DNA of 64,000 nucleotides, taken from the NCBI GenBank assembly GCA_947650365.1, contig OX393551.1, positions 61,621,173-61,685,172 on the forward strand, in the 5' to 3' direction. Below the pieces are notes generated by a model, which ran no database searches, had not been told where the DNA came from, and was given only the letters and a program-made list of their open reading frames with translations. The translations under genes and the position numbers were made by a program. Below are positions 37,309 through 52,800 of the stretch, piece by piece. The DNA is from Chamaelirium japonicum. Its lineage: Eukaryota > Streptophyta > Magnoliopsida > Liliales > Melanthiaceae. The stretch's first letter is position 1, and each line of letters starts with the position of its first letter.

Positions 37309-40300
37309 AATTAGAATGAATCGTACGAATGAATTAGAATGGATACATTCGAACGAATGAATTAGAATAGATCGTAGGAATGAATTAGAATGGATCATAC
37401 GAATGAATTAGAATTGATCGTGCGAATGAATTAGAATGGATTGTACGAATGAATTAGAATGGATACATTCATGCGAATGAATTAGAATGGATCGTACGAA
37501 TGAGTAAGAATGGATCGTACGAATGAATTAGAATGGATACATTCGTGCGAATGAAGTAGAATGGATCGTACGAATGAATTAGAATGGATCGTACGAATGA
37601 ATTAGAATGATTCGTACGAATGAATTAGAATGGATACATTCGAATGAATGAATTAGAATAGATCGTAGAAATGAATTAGAATGGATCATACGAATGAATT
37701 AGAATTGATCGTGCGAATGAATTAGAATGGATTGTACGAATGAATTAGAATGGATACATTCGTGCGAATGAAGTAGAATGGATCATACGAATGAATTAGA
37801 ATGGATCGTACGAATGAATTAGAATGGATACATTCGAACGAATGAATTAGAATAGATCGTAGGAATGAATTAGAACGGATCATACGAATAAATTAGAATT
37901 GATCGTGCGAATGAATTAGAATGGATTGTATGAATGAATTAGAATGGATACATTCGTGCGAATGAAGTAGAATGGATGGTACGAATGAATTAGAATGGAT
38001 CGTACGAATGAATCAGAATGGATCGTACGAATGAATGAATTAGAATAGTTCGTGCGAATGAATTAGAATTGATCATGCGAATGAATTAGAATGGATCATA
38101 CGAATGAATTAGAATTGATCGTGCGAATGAATTAGAATGGATTATACGAATGAATTAGAATGGATACATTCGTGCGAATGAAGTAGAATGAATCAGAATG
38201 GATCGTACGAATGAATTAGAATGAATCGTACGAATGAATTAGAATGGAAACATTCGAACGAATGAATTAGAATAGATCGTAGGAATGAATTACAATGGAT
38301 CATACGAATGAATTAGAATTGATCGTGCGAATGAATTAGAATGGATTGTACGAATGAATTAGAATGGATACATTCGTGCGAATGAAGTAGAATGGATCAT
38401 ACGAATGAATTAGAATGGATCGTACGAATGAATCAGAATGGATCGTACGAATGAATTAGAATGAATCGTACGAGTGAATTAGAATGGAAACATTCGAACG
38501 AATGAATTAGAATAGATCGTAGGAATGAATTAGAATGGATCATACGAATGAATTAGAAATGATCGTACGAATGAATTAGAATGGATTGTACGAATGAATT
38601 AGAATGGATACATTCGTGCGAATGAAGTAGAATGGATCGTACGAATGAATTAGAATGGATCGTACGAATGAATTAGAATGAATCGTACGAATGAATTAGA
38701 ATGGATACATTCGAACGAATGAATTAGAATAGATCGTAGGAATGAATTAGAATGGATCATACGAATGAAATAGAATTGATCGTGCGAATGAATTAGAATG
38801 GATTGCACGAATGAATTAGAATGGATACATTCGAGCGAATGAAGTAGAATGGATTGTACGAATGAATTAGAAATGATCGTGCGAATGAAGTAGAATGGAT
38901 GCATTCGTGCGAATGAAGTAGAATGGATCGTACGAATGAATTAGAATGGATCGTACGAATGAATTAGAATGGATACATTCGAACGAAGGAATTAGAATAG
39001 ATCGTAGGAATGAATTAGAATAGATCATACGAATGAATTAGAATTGATCGTGCGAATGAATTAGAATTGATTGTACGAATGAATTAGAATTGATACATTC
39101 GTGCGAATGAAGTAGAATGGATCGTACGAATGAATTAGAATGGATCGTACGAATGAATCAGAATGGATCGTACGAATGAATTAGAATGGAAACATTCGAA
39201 CGAATGAATTAGAATAGATCGTAGGAATGAATTAGAATGGATCATACGAATGAATTAGAATTGATCGTGCGAATGAATTAGAATGGATTATACGAATGAA
39301 TTAGAATGGATACATTCGAACGAATGAAGTAGAATGGATCGTACGAATGAATTAGAATGGATCATACGAATGAATTAGAATTGATCGTGCGAATGAATTA
39401 GAATGGCTTGTACGAATGAATTAGAATGAATCGTACGAATGAATTAGAATGGAAACATTCGAACGAATGAATTAGAATAGATCGTAGGAATGAATTAGAA
39501 TGGATCATACGAATGAATTAGAATTGATCGTGCGAATGAATTAGAATGGATTATACGAATGAATTAGAATGGATACATTCGAACGAATGAAGTAGAATGG
39601 ATCGTACGAATGAATTAGAATGGATCATACGAATGAATTAGAATTGATCGTGCGAATGAATTAGAATGGCTTGTACGAATGAATTAGAATGGATACATTC
39701 GTGCGAATGAAGTAGAATGGATCGTACGAATGAATTAGAATGGATCGTACGAATGAATCAGAATGGATCGTACGAATGAATTAGAATGAATCGTACGAAT
39801 GAATTAGAATGGAAACATTCGAATGAATGAATTAGAATAGATCGTAGGAATGAATTAGAATGGATCATACGAATGAATTAGAATTGATCGTGCGAATGAA
39901 TTAGAATGGATTGTACGAATGAATTAGAATGGATACATTCGTGCGAATGAAGTAGAATGGATCGTATGAATGAATTAGAATGGATCGTACGAATGAATTA
40001 GAATGGATACATTCGAACGAATGAATTAGAATAGATCGTAGGAATGAATTAGAATGGATTATACGAATGAATTAGAATTGATCGTGCGAATGAATTAGAA
40101 TGGATTGCACGAATGAATTAGAATGGATACATTCGTGCGAATGAAGTAGAATGGATCGTACGAATAAATTAGAATGGATCGTACGAATGAATTAGAATGA
40201 ATCGTACGAATGAATTAGAATGGATACATTCGAACGAATGAATTAGAATAGATCGTAGGAATGAATTCGAATGGATCATACGAATGAATTAGAATTGATC

Positions 40301-43116
40301 GTGCGAATGAATTAGAATGGATTGTACGAATGAATTAGAATGGATACATTCGTGCGAATGAAGTAGAATGGATCGTACGAATGAATTAGAATGGATCGTA
40401 CGAATGAATTAGAATGGATACATTCGAACGAATGAATTAGAATAGATCGTAGGAATGAATTAGAATGGATCATACGAATGAATTAGAATTGATCGGGCGA
40501 ATGAATTAGAATGGATTGTACGAATGAATTAGAATGGATACATTCGTGCGAATGAAGTAGAATGGATCGTACGAATGAATTAGAATGGATCGTACGAATG
40601 AATCAGAATGGATCGTACGAATGAATTAGAATGAATCGTACGAACGAATTAGAATGGAAACATTCGAACGAATGAATTAGAATAGATCGTAGGAATGAAT
40701 AATAATGGATCATACTAATGAATTAGAATTGATCGTGCGAATGAATTAGAATGGATTGTACGAATGAATTAGAATGGATACATTCTTGCGAATGAAGTAG
40801 AATGGATCATACGAATGAATTAGAATGGATCGTACGAATGAATTAGAATGAATCGTACGAATGAATTAGAATGGATACATTCGAACGAATGAATTAGAAT
40901 AGATCGTAGGAATGAATTAGAATGGATCATACGAATGAATTAGAATTGATCATGCGAATGAATTAGAATGGATTGTACGAATGAATTAGAATGGATACAT
41001 TCCTGCGAATGAAGTAGAATGGATCGTACAAATGAATTAGAATGGATCGTACGAATGAATTAGAATGGATACATTCGAACGAATGAATTAGAATAGATCG
41101 TAGGAATGAATTAGAATGGATCATACGAATGAATTAGCATTGATCGTGCGAATGAATTAGAATGGATTGTATGAATGAATTAGAATGGATACATTCGTGC
41201 GAATGAAGTAGAATGGATCGTACGAATGAATTAGAATGGATCGTACGAATGAATCAGAATGGATCGTACGAATGAATTAGAATGAATCGTACGAATGAAT
41301 TAGAATGGAAACATTCGAACGAATGAATTAGAATAGATCGTAGGAATGAATTAGAATGGATCATACGAATGAATTAGAATTGATCGTGCGAATGAATTAG
41401 AATGGATTGTACGAATGAATTAGAATGGATACATTCGTGCGAATGAAGTAGAATGGATCGTACGAATGAATTAGAATGGATCGTACGAATGAATTAGAAT
41501 GAATCGTACGAATGAATTAGAATGGATACATTCGAACGAATGAATTAGAATAGATCGTAGGAATGAATTAGAATGGATCATACGAATAAATTAGAATTGA
41601 TCGTGCGAATGAATTAGAATGGATTGCACGAATGAATTAGAATGGATACATTCGTGCGAATGAAGTAGAATGGATCGTACGAATGAATTAGAATGGATCG
41701 TACGAATGAATTAGAATGAATCGTACGAATGAATTAGAATGGATACATTCAAACGAATGAATTTGAATAGATCGTAGGAATGAATTAGAATGGATCACAC
41801 GAACGAATTAGAATTGATCGTGCGAATGAATTGATGTAGAATGAAGTAGAATGAATTAGAATGGATCATACGAATGAATTTGAATGGATCGTACATGGAT
41901 TGTACGAATGAATTAGAATGGATACATTCGTGCGAATGAAGTAGAATGGATCGTACGAATGAATTAGAATGGATCGTACGAATGAATTAGAATGAATCGT
42001 ACGAATGAATTAGAATGGATACATTCGAACGAATGAATTAGAATAGATCGTAGGAATGAATTAGAATGGATCATACGAATGAATTAGAATTGATCGTGCG
42101 AATGAATTAGAATGGATTGTACGAATGAATTAGAATGGATACATTCGTGCGAATGAAGTATAATGGATCGTACGAATGAATTAGAATGGATCGTACGAAT
42201 GAATTAGAATGAATCGTACGAATGAATTAGAATGGATACATTCGAACGAATGAATTAGAATAGATCATAGGAATGAATTAGAATGGATCATACGAATGAA
42301 TTAGAATTGATCGTGCGAATGAATTAGAATGGATTACACGAAGGAATTAGAATGGATACATTCATGCGAATGAAGTAGAATGGATCATACGAATGAATTA
42401 GAATAGATCGTACGAATGAATTAGAATGAATCGTACGAATGAATTAGAATGGATACATTCGAACGAATGAATTAGAATAGATCGTAGGAATGAATTAGAA
42501 TGGATCATACGAATGAATTCGAATTGATCGTGCGAATGAATTAGAATGGATTGTACGAATGAATTAGAATGGATACATTCGTGCGAATGAAGTAGAATGG
42601 ATCGTACGAATGAATTAGAATGGATCGTACGAATGAATTGGAATGAATCGTACGAATGAATTAGAATGGATACATTCGAACGAATGAATTAGAATAGATC
42701 GTAGGAATGAATTAGAATAGATCGTACGAATGAATTAGAATGGATGCATTCGAACGAATGAATTAGAATAGTTCGTAGGAATGAATTAGAATGGATCATA
42801 CGAATGAATTAGAATTGATCGTGCGAATGAATTAGAATGGATTGTACGAATGAATTAGAATGGATACATTCGTGCGAATGAAGTAGAATGAATCAGAATG
42901 GATCGTACGAATGAATTAGAATGAATCGTACGAATGAATTAGAATGGAAACATTCGAACGAATGAATTAGAATAGATCGTAGGAATGAATTAGAATGGAT
43001 CATACGAATGAATTAGAATTGATCGTGCGAATGAATTAGAATAGATTGTACGAATGAATTAGAATGGATACATTCATGCGAATGAAGTAGAATGGATCGT
43101 ACGAATGAATTAGAAT
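37309..43116 (+). repeat. Leader array paralogous to 59474-64000
   Basis: Shared landmarks in order are the aattagaatgaatcg entry junction, the gaatgagtaag monomer, a degenerate gatgtagaatgaa...cgtacatggattg cluster (about 41832 and about 62417), a doubled D/C stretch (about 42716 and about 63675) and gaagtagaatgaatcag (about 42888 and about 63838). The offset falls from 22,165 to about 20.6-20.9 kb, so the right-hand copy lacks roughly 1.3-1.6 kb. Confidence 0.75.
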
Positions 43117-46100
43117 GGATCGTACGAATGAATCAGAATGGATCGTACGAATGAATTAGAATGAATCGTACGAATGAATTAGAATGGAAACATTTGAACG
43201 AATGAATTAGAATAGATCGTAGGAATGAATTAGAATGGATCATACGAATGAATTAGAAATGATCGTGCGAATGAATTAGAATGGATTGTACGAATGAATT
43301 AGAATGGATACATTCGTGCGGATGAAGTAGAATGGATCGTACGAATGAATTAGAATGGATCGTACGAATGAATTAGAATGAATCGTACGAATGAATTAGA
43401 ATGGATACATTCGAACGAATGAATTAGAATAGATCGTAGGAATGAATTAGAATGGATCATACGAATGAATTAGAATTGATCGTGCGAATGAATTAGAATG
43501 GATTGCACGAATGAATTAGAATGGATACATTCGTGCGAATGAAGTAGAATGGATCGTACGAATGAATTAGAATGGTTCGTACGAATGAATTAGAATGAAT
43601 CGTACGAATGAATTAGAATGGATACATTCGAACGAATGAATTAGAATAGATCGTAGGAATGAATGAGAATGGATCATACGAATGAATTGATCGTGCGAAT
43701 GAATTAGAATGGATTGTACGAATGAATTAGAATGGATACATTCGTGCGAATGAAGTAGAATGGATCGTACGAATGAATTAGAATGGATCGTACGAATGAA
43801 TTAAAATGGATACATTCGAACGAATGAATTAGAATAGATCGTAGGAATGAATTAGAATGGATCATACGAATGAATTAGAATTGATCGTGCGAATGAATTA
43901 GAATGGATTGTACGAATGAATTAGAATGGATACATTCGTGCGAATGAAGTAGAATGGATCGTACGAATGAATAAGAATGGATCGTACGAATGAATTAGAA
44001 TGGATTGTGCGAATGAAGTAGAATGGATACATTCGTGCGAATGAAGTAGAATGGATTGTACGAATGAATTAGAATGGATCGTACGAATGAATTAGAATGG
44101 ATACATTCGAACGAATGAATTAGAATAGATCGTAGGAATGAATTAGAAAGGATCATACGAATGAATTAGAATTGATCGTGCGAATGAATTAGAATGGATT
44201 GTACGAATGAATTAGAATGGATACATTCGTGCGAGTGAAGTAGAATGGATCGTACGAATGAATTAGAATGGATCGTACGAATGAATCAGAATGGATCGTA
44301 CGAATGAATTAGAATGAATCGTACGAATGAATTAGAATGGAAACATTCGAACGAATGAATTAGAATAGATCGTAGGAATGAATTAGAATGGATCATACGA
44401 ATGAATTAGAATTGATCGTGCGAATGAATTAGAATGGATTGTACGAATGAATTAGAATGGATATATTCGTGCGAATGAAGTAGAATGGATCGTACGAATG
44501 AATTAGAATGGATCGTACGAATGAATTAGAATGAATCGTACGAATGAATTAGAATGGATACATTCGAACGAATGAATTAGAATAGATCGTAGGAATGAAT
44601 TAGAATGGATCATACGAATGAATTAGAATTGATCGTGCGAATGAATTAGAATGAATTGTACGAATGAATTAGAATGGATACATTCGTGCGAATGAAGTAG
44701 AATGGATCGTACGAATGAATTAGAATGCATCGTACGAATGAATTAGAATGGATACATTCGAACGAATGAATTAGAATAAATCGTAGGAATGAATTAGAAT
44801 GGATCGTACGAATGAATTAGAATTGATCGTGCGAATGAATTAGAATGGATCGTACGAATGAATTAGAATGAATCGTACGAATGAATTAGAATGGATACAT
44901 TCGAACGAATGAATTAGAATAGATCGTAGGAATGAATTAGAATGGATCATACGAATGAATTGATCGTGCGAATGAATTAGAATGGATTGTACGAATGAAT
45001 TAGAATGGATACATTCGTGCGAATGAAGTAGAATGGATCGTACGAATGAATTAGAATGGATCGTACGAATGAATTAGAATGGATACATTCGAACGAATGA
45101 ATTAGAATAGATCGTAGGAATGAATTAGAATGGATCATACGAATGAATTAGAATTGATCGTGCGAATGAATTAGAATGGATTGTACGAATGAATTAGAAT
45201 GGATACATTCGTGCGAATAAAGTAGAATGGATCGTACGAATGAATAAGAATGGATCGTACGAATGAATTAGAATGGATTGTGTGAATGAAGTAGAATGGA
45301 TACATTCGTGCGAATGAAGTAGAATGGATTGTACGAATGAATTAGAATGGATCGTACGAATGAATTAGAATGGATACATTCGAACGAATGAATTAGAATA
45401 GATCGTAGAAATGAATTAGAAAGGATCATACGAATGAATTAGAATTGATCGTGCGAATGAATTAGAATGGATTGTACGAATGAATTAGAATGGATACATT
45501 CGTGCGAATGAAGTAGAATGGATCGTACGAATGAATTAGAATGGATCGTACGAATGAATCAGAATGGATCGTACGAATGAATTAGAATGAATCGTACGAA
45601 TGAATTAGAATGCAAACATTCGAACGAATGAATTAGAATAGATCGTAGTAATGAATTAGAATGGATCATACGAATGAATTAGAATTGATCGTGCGAATGA
45701 ATTAGAATGGATTGTACGAATGAATTAGAATAGATATATTCGTGTGAATGAAGTAGAATGGATCGTACGAATGAATTAGAATGGATCGTACGAATGAATT
45801 AGAATGAATCGTACGAATGAATTAGAATGGATACATTCGAACGAATGAATTAGAATAGATCGTAGGAATGAATTAGAATGGATCATACGAATGAATTAGA
45901 ATTGATCGTGCGAATGAATTAGAATGGATTGCACAAATGAATTAGAATGGATACATTCGTGCGAATGAAGTAGAATGGATCGTACGAATGAATTAGAATG
46001 GATCGTACGAATGAATTAGAATGAATCGTACGAATGAATTAGAATGGATACATTCGAACGAATGAATTAGAATAGATCATAGGAATGAATTAGAATGGAT

Positions 46101-49100
46101 CATACGAATGAATTAGAATTGATCGTGCGATTGAATTATAATGGATTGTACGAATGAATTAGAATGGATACATTCGTGCGAATGAATCAGAATGGATACA
46201 TTCGTGCGAATGAATTAGAATGGATCGTACGAATGAGTAAGAATGGATCGTATAAATGAAATAGAATGGATACATTCGTGCGAATGAATTAGAATAGATC
46301 GTACGAATGAATTAGAATGGATACATTCGAACGAATGAATTAGAATAGATCGTAGGAATGAATTAGAATGGATCATACGAATGAATTAGAATTGATCGTG
46401 CGAATGAATTAGAATGGATTGTACGTATGAATTTGAATGGATACAATCGTGCGAATGAAGTAGAATGAATCAGAATGGATCGTACGAATGAATTAGAATG
46501 AATCGTACGAATGAAATAGAATGGAAACATTAGAACGAATGAATCAGAATGGATCGTAGGAATGAATTAGAATGGATCATACGAATGAATTAGAATTGAT
46601 CGTGTGAATGAATTAGAATGGATTGTACGAATGAATTAGAATGGATACATTCGTGCGAATGAAGTAGAATGGATCGTACGAATGAATTAGAATGGATCAT
46701 ACGAATGAATTAGAATGGATACATTCGAACGAATGAATTAGAATAGATCGTAGGAATAAATTAGAATGGATCATACGAATGAATTAGAATTGATCGTGCG
46801 AATGAATTAGAATGGATTGTACGAATGAATTAGAATGGATACATTCGTGCGAATGAAGTAGAATGGATCGAACGAATGAATTAGAATGGATCGTACGAAT
46901 GAATTAGAATGGATCGTACGAATGAATTAGAATGGATACATTCGAACGAATGAATTAGAATAGATCGTAGGAATGAATTAGAATGGATCATACGAATGAA
47001 TTAGAATTGATCGTGCGAATGAATTAGAATGGATTGTACGAATGAATTAGAATGGATACATTCGTGAGAATGAAGTAGAATGGATCGTACAAATGAATTA
47101 GAATGGATCGTACGAATGAATTAGAATAAATCGTACGAATGAATTAGAATGGATACACTCGAACGAATGAATTAGAATAGATCATAGGAATGAATTAGAA
47201 TGGATCATACGAATGAATTAGAATTGATCGTGCGAATGAATTAGAATAGATTGTACGAATGAATTAGAATGGATACATTCGTGCGAATGAAGTAGAATGG
47301 ATCGTACGAATGAATTAGAATGGATCGTACGAATGAATTAGAATAAATCGTACGAATGAATTAGAATGAATACATTCGAACGAATGAATTAGAATAGATC
47401 GTAGGAATGAATTAGAATGGATCATACGAATGAATTAGAATTGATCGTGCGAATGAATTAGAATGGATTGTACGAATGAATTAGAATGGATACATTCGTG
47501 CGAATGAAGTAGAATGGATCGTACGAATGAATTAGAATGGATCGTACGAATGAATTAGAATGAATCGTACGAATGAATTAGAATGGATACATTCGAACGA
47601 ATAAATTAGAATAGATCGTAGGAATGAATTAGAATGGATCATACGAATGAATTAGAATTGATCATGCGAATGCATTAGAATGGATTGTACGAATGAATTA
47701 GAATGGATACATTCGTGCGAATGAAGTAGAATGGATCGTACGAATGAATTAGAATGGATCGTACGAATGAATTAGAATGAATCGTACGAATGAATTAGAA
47801 TGGATACATTCGAACGAATGAATTAGAATAGATCGTAGGAATGAATTAGAATGGATCATACGAATGAATTGATCGTGCGAATGAATTAGAATGGATTGTA
47901 CGAATGAATTAGAATGGATACATTCGTGCGAATGAAGTAGAATGGATCGTACGAATGAATTAGAATGGATCGTACGAATGAATTAGAATGGATACATTCG
48001 AACGAATGAATTAGAATAGATCGTAGGAATGAATTAGAATGGATCATACGAATGAATTAGTATTGATCGTGCGAATGAATTAGAATGGATTATACGAATG
48101 AATTAGAATGGATACATTCGTGCGAATGAAGTAGAATGGATCGTACGAATGAATAAGAATGGATCGTACGAATGAATTAGAATGGATTGTGCGAATGAAG
48201 TAGAATTGATACATTCGTGCGAATGAAGTAGAATGGATTGTACGAATGAATTAGAATGGGTCGTACGAATGAATTAGAATGGATACATTCGAACGAATGA
48301 ATTAGAATAGATCGTAGGAATGAATTAGAAAGGATCATACGAATGAATTAGAATTGATCGTGCGAATGAATTAGAATGGATTGTACGAATGAATTAGAAT
48401 GGATACATTCGTGCGAATGAAGTAGAATGGATCGTACGAATGAATTAGAATGGATCGTACGAATGAATCAGAATGGATCGTACGAATGAATTAGAATGAA
48501 TCGTACGAATGAATTAGAATGGAAACATTCGAACGAATGAATTAGAATAGATCGTAGGAATGAATTAGAATGGATCATACGAATGAATTAGAATTGATCG
48601 TGCGAATGAATTAGAATGGATTGTACGAATGAATTAGAATGGATATATTCGTGCGAATGAAGTAGAATGGATCGTACGAATGAATTAGAATGGATCGTAC
48701 GAATGAATTAGAATGAATCGTACGAATGAATTAGAATGGAAACATTCGAACGAATGAATTAGAATAGATCGTAGGAATGAATTAGAAAGGATCATACGAA
48801 TCAATTAGAATTGATCGTGCGAATGAATTAGAATAGATTGTACGAATGAATTAGAATGGATACATTCGTGCGAATGAAGTAGAATGGATCGTACGAATGA
48901 ATTAGAATGGATCGTACGAATGAATTAGAATGAATCGTACGAATGAATTAGAATGGATACATTCGAACGAATGAATTAGAATAGATCGTAGGAATGAATT
49001 AGAATGGATCATACGAATGAATTAGAATTGATCGTGCGAATGAATTAGAATGGATTACACGAATGAATTAGAATGGATACATTCGTGCGAATGAAGTAGA

Positions 49101-49893
49101 ATGGATCGTACGAATGAATTAGAATGGATCGTACGAATGAATTAGAATGAATCGTACGAATGAATTAGAATGGATACATTCGAACGAATGAATTAGAATA
49201 GATCATAGGAATGAATTAGAATGGATCATACGAATGAATTAGAATTGATCGTGCGATTGAATTATAATGGATTGTACGAATGAATTAGAATGGATACATT
49301 CGTGCGAATGAATCAGAATGGATACATTCGTGCGAATGAATTAGAATGGATCGTACGAATGAGTAAGAATGGATCGTATGAATGAAATAGAATGGATACA
49401 TTCGTGCGAATGAATTAGAATAGATCATACGAATGAATTAGAATGGATACATTCGAACGAATGAATTGGAATAGATCGTAGGAATGAATTAGAATGGATC
49501 ATACGAATGAATTAGAATTGATCGTGCGAATGAATTAGAATGGATTGTACGAATGAATTTGAATGGATACATTCGTGCGAATGAAGTAGAATGAATCAGA
49601 ATGGATCGTACGAATGAATTAGAATGAATCGTACGAATGAAATAGAATGGAAACATTAGAACGAATGAATAAGAATGGATCGTAGGAATGAATTAGAATG
49701 GATCATACGAATGAATTAGAATTGATCGTGTGAATGAATTAGAATGGATTGTACGAATGAATTAGAATGGATACATTCGTGCGAATAAAGTAGAATGGAT
49801 CGTAGGAATGAATTAGAATGGATAGTACGAATGAATTAGAATGGATACATTCGAACGAATGAATTAGAATAGATCGTAGGAATAAATTAGAAT
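43117..49893 (+). repeat. Superrepeat copy 3 (6777 bp)
   Basis: This corresponds to superrepeat copy 1 at an offset of 43,116 bp and carries the same private variants, including the gaaacatttg monomer at 43187 and the gcggatgaag H monomer shortly after. It differs at 45613 (gcaaac instead of ggaaac). Confidence 0.8.
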
Positions 49894-52800
49894 GGATCAT
49901 ACGAATGAATTAGAATTGATCGTACGAATGAATTAGAATGGATCGTACGAATGAATTAGAATGGAAACATTTGAACGAATGAATTAGAATAGATCGTAGG
50001 AATGAATTAGAATTGATCATACGAATGAATTAGAAATGATCGTGCGAATGAATTAGAATGGATTGTACGAATGAATTAGAATGGATACATTCGTGCGGAT
50101 GAAGTAGAATGGATCGTACGAATGAATTAGAATGGATCGTACGAATGAATTAGAATGAATCGTACGAATGAATTAGAATGGATACATTCGAACGAATGAA
50201 TTAGAATAGATCGTAGGAATGAATTAGAATGGATCATACGAATGAATTAGAATTGATCGTGCGAATGAATTAGAATGGATTGCACGAATGAATTAGAATG
50301 GATACATTCGTGCGAATGAAGTAGAATGGATCGTACGAATGAATTAGAATGGTTCGTACGAATGAATTAGAATGAATCGTACGAATGAATTAGAATGGAT
50401 ACATTCGAACGAATGAATTAGAATAGATCGTAGGAATGAATGAGAATGGATCATACGAATGAATTGATCGTGCGAATGAATTAGAATGGATTGTACGAAT
50501 GAATTAGAATGGATACATTCGTGCGAATGAAGTAGAATGGATCGTACGAATGAATTAGAATGGATCGTACGAATGAATTAAAATAGATACATTCGAACGA
50601 ATGAATTAGAATAGATCGTAGGAATGAATTAGAATGGATCATACGAATGAATTAGAATTGATCGTGCGAATGAATTAGAATGGATTGTACGAATGAATTA
50701 GAATGGATACATTCGTGCGAATGAAGTAGAATGGATCGTACGAATGAATAAGAATGGATCGTACGAATGAATTAGAATGGATTGTGCGAATGAAGTAGAA
50801 TGGATACATTCGTGCGAATGAAGTAGAATGGATTGTACGAATGAATTAGAATGGATCGTACGAATGAATTAGAATGGATACATTCGAACGAATGAATTAG
50901 AATAGATCGTAGGAATGAATTAGAAAGGATCATACGAATGAATTAGAATTGATCGTGCGAATGAATTAGAATGGATTGTACGAATGAATTAGAATGGATA
51001 CATTCGTGCGAGTGAAGTAGAATGGATCGTACGAATGAATTAGAATGGATCGTACGAATGAATCAGAATGGATCGTACGAATGAATCAGAATGGATCGTA
51101 CGAATGAATTAGAATGGAAACATTCGAACGAATGAATTAGAATAGATCGTAGGAATGAATTAGAATGGATCATACGAATGAATTAGAATTGATCGTGCGA
51201 ATGAATTAGAATGGATTGTACGAATGAATTAGAATGGATATATTCGTGCGAATGAAGTAGAATGGATCGTACGAATGAATTAGAATGGATCGTACGAATG
51301 AATTAGAATGAATCGTACGAATGAATTAGAATGGATACATTCGAACGAATGAATTAGAATAGATCGTAGGAATGAATTAGAATGGATCATACGAATGAAT
51401 TAGAATTGATCGTGTGAATGAATTAGAATGAATTGTACAAATGAATTAGAATGGATACATTCGTGCGAATGAAGTAGAATGGATCGTACGAATGAATTAG
51501 AATGCATCGTACGAATGAATTAGAATGGATACATTCGAACGAATGAATTAGAATAAATCGTAGGAATGAATTAGAATGGATCGTACGAATGAATTAGAAT
51601 TGATCGTGCGAATGAATTAGAATGGATCGTACGAATGAATTAGAATGAATCGTACGAATGAATTAGAATGGATACATTCGAACGAATGAATTAGAATAGA
51701 TCGTAGGAATGAATTAGAATGGATCATACGAATGAATTGATCGTGCGAATGAATTAGAATGGATTGTACGAATGAATTAGAATGGATACATTCGTGCGAA
51801 TGAAGTAGAATGGATCGTACGAATGAATTAGAATGGATCGTACGAATGAATTAGAATGGATACATTCGAACGAATGAATTAGAATAGATCGTAGGAATGA
51901 ATTAGAATGGATCATACGAATGAATTAGAATTGATCGTGCGAATGAATTAGAATGGATTGTACGAATGAATTAGAATGGATACATTCGTGCGAATAAAGT
52001 AGAATGGATCGTACGAATGAATAAGAATGGATCGTACGAATGAATTAGAATGGATTGTGCGAATGAAGTAGAATGGATACATTCGTGCGAATGAAGTAGA
52101 ATGGATTGTACGAATGAATTAGAATGGATCGTACGAATGAATTAGAATGGATACATTCGAACGAATGAATTAGAATAGATCGTAGGAATGAATTAGAAAG
52201 GATCATACGAATGAATTAGAATTGATCGTGCGAATGAATTAGAATGGATTGTACGAATGAATTAGAATGGATACATTCGTGCGAATGAAGTAGAATGGAT
52301 CGTACGAATGAATTAGAATGGATCGTACGAATGAATCAGAATGGATCGTACGAATGAATTAGAATGAATCGTACGAATGAATTAGAATGGAAACATTCGA
52401 ACGAATGAATTAGAATAGATCGTAGGAATTAATTAGAATGGATCATACGAATGAATTAGAATTGATCGTGCGAATGAATTAGAATGGATTGTACGAATGA
52501 ATTAGAATAGATATATTCGTGCGAATGAAGTAGAATGGATCGTACGAATGAATTAGAATGGATCGTACGAATGAATTAGAATGAATCGTACGAATGAATT
52601 AGAATGGATACATTCGAACGAATGAATTAGAATAGATCGTAGGAATGAATTAGAATGGATCATACGAATGAATTAGAATTGATCGTGCGAATGAATTAGA
52701 ATGGATTGCACAAATGAATTAGAATGGATACATTCGTGCGAATGAAGTAGAATGGATCGTACGAATGAATTAGAATGGATCGTACGAATGAATTAGAATG

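Noticed and set aside
38650..38904. Open frame of 84 codons on the minus strand rich in HSNSF and ILIHS motifs
   Set aside because: It is translated satellite: a 23-residue period equals three 23-bp monomers. It survives only where the tacttc (gaagtag) variant or other substitutions remove the taa of ttctaattc.
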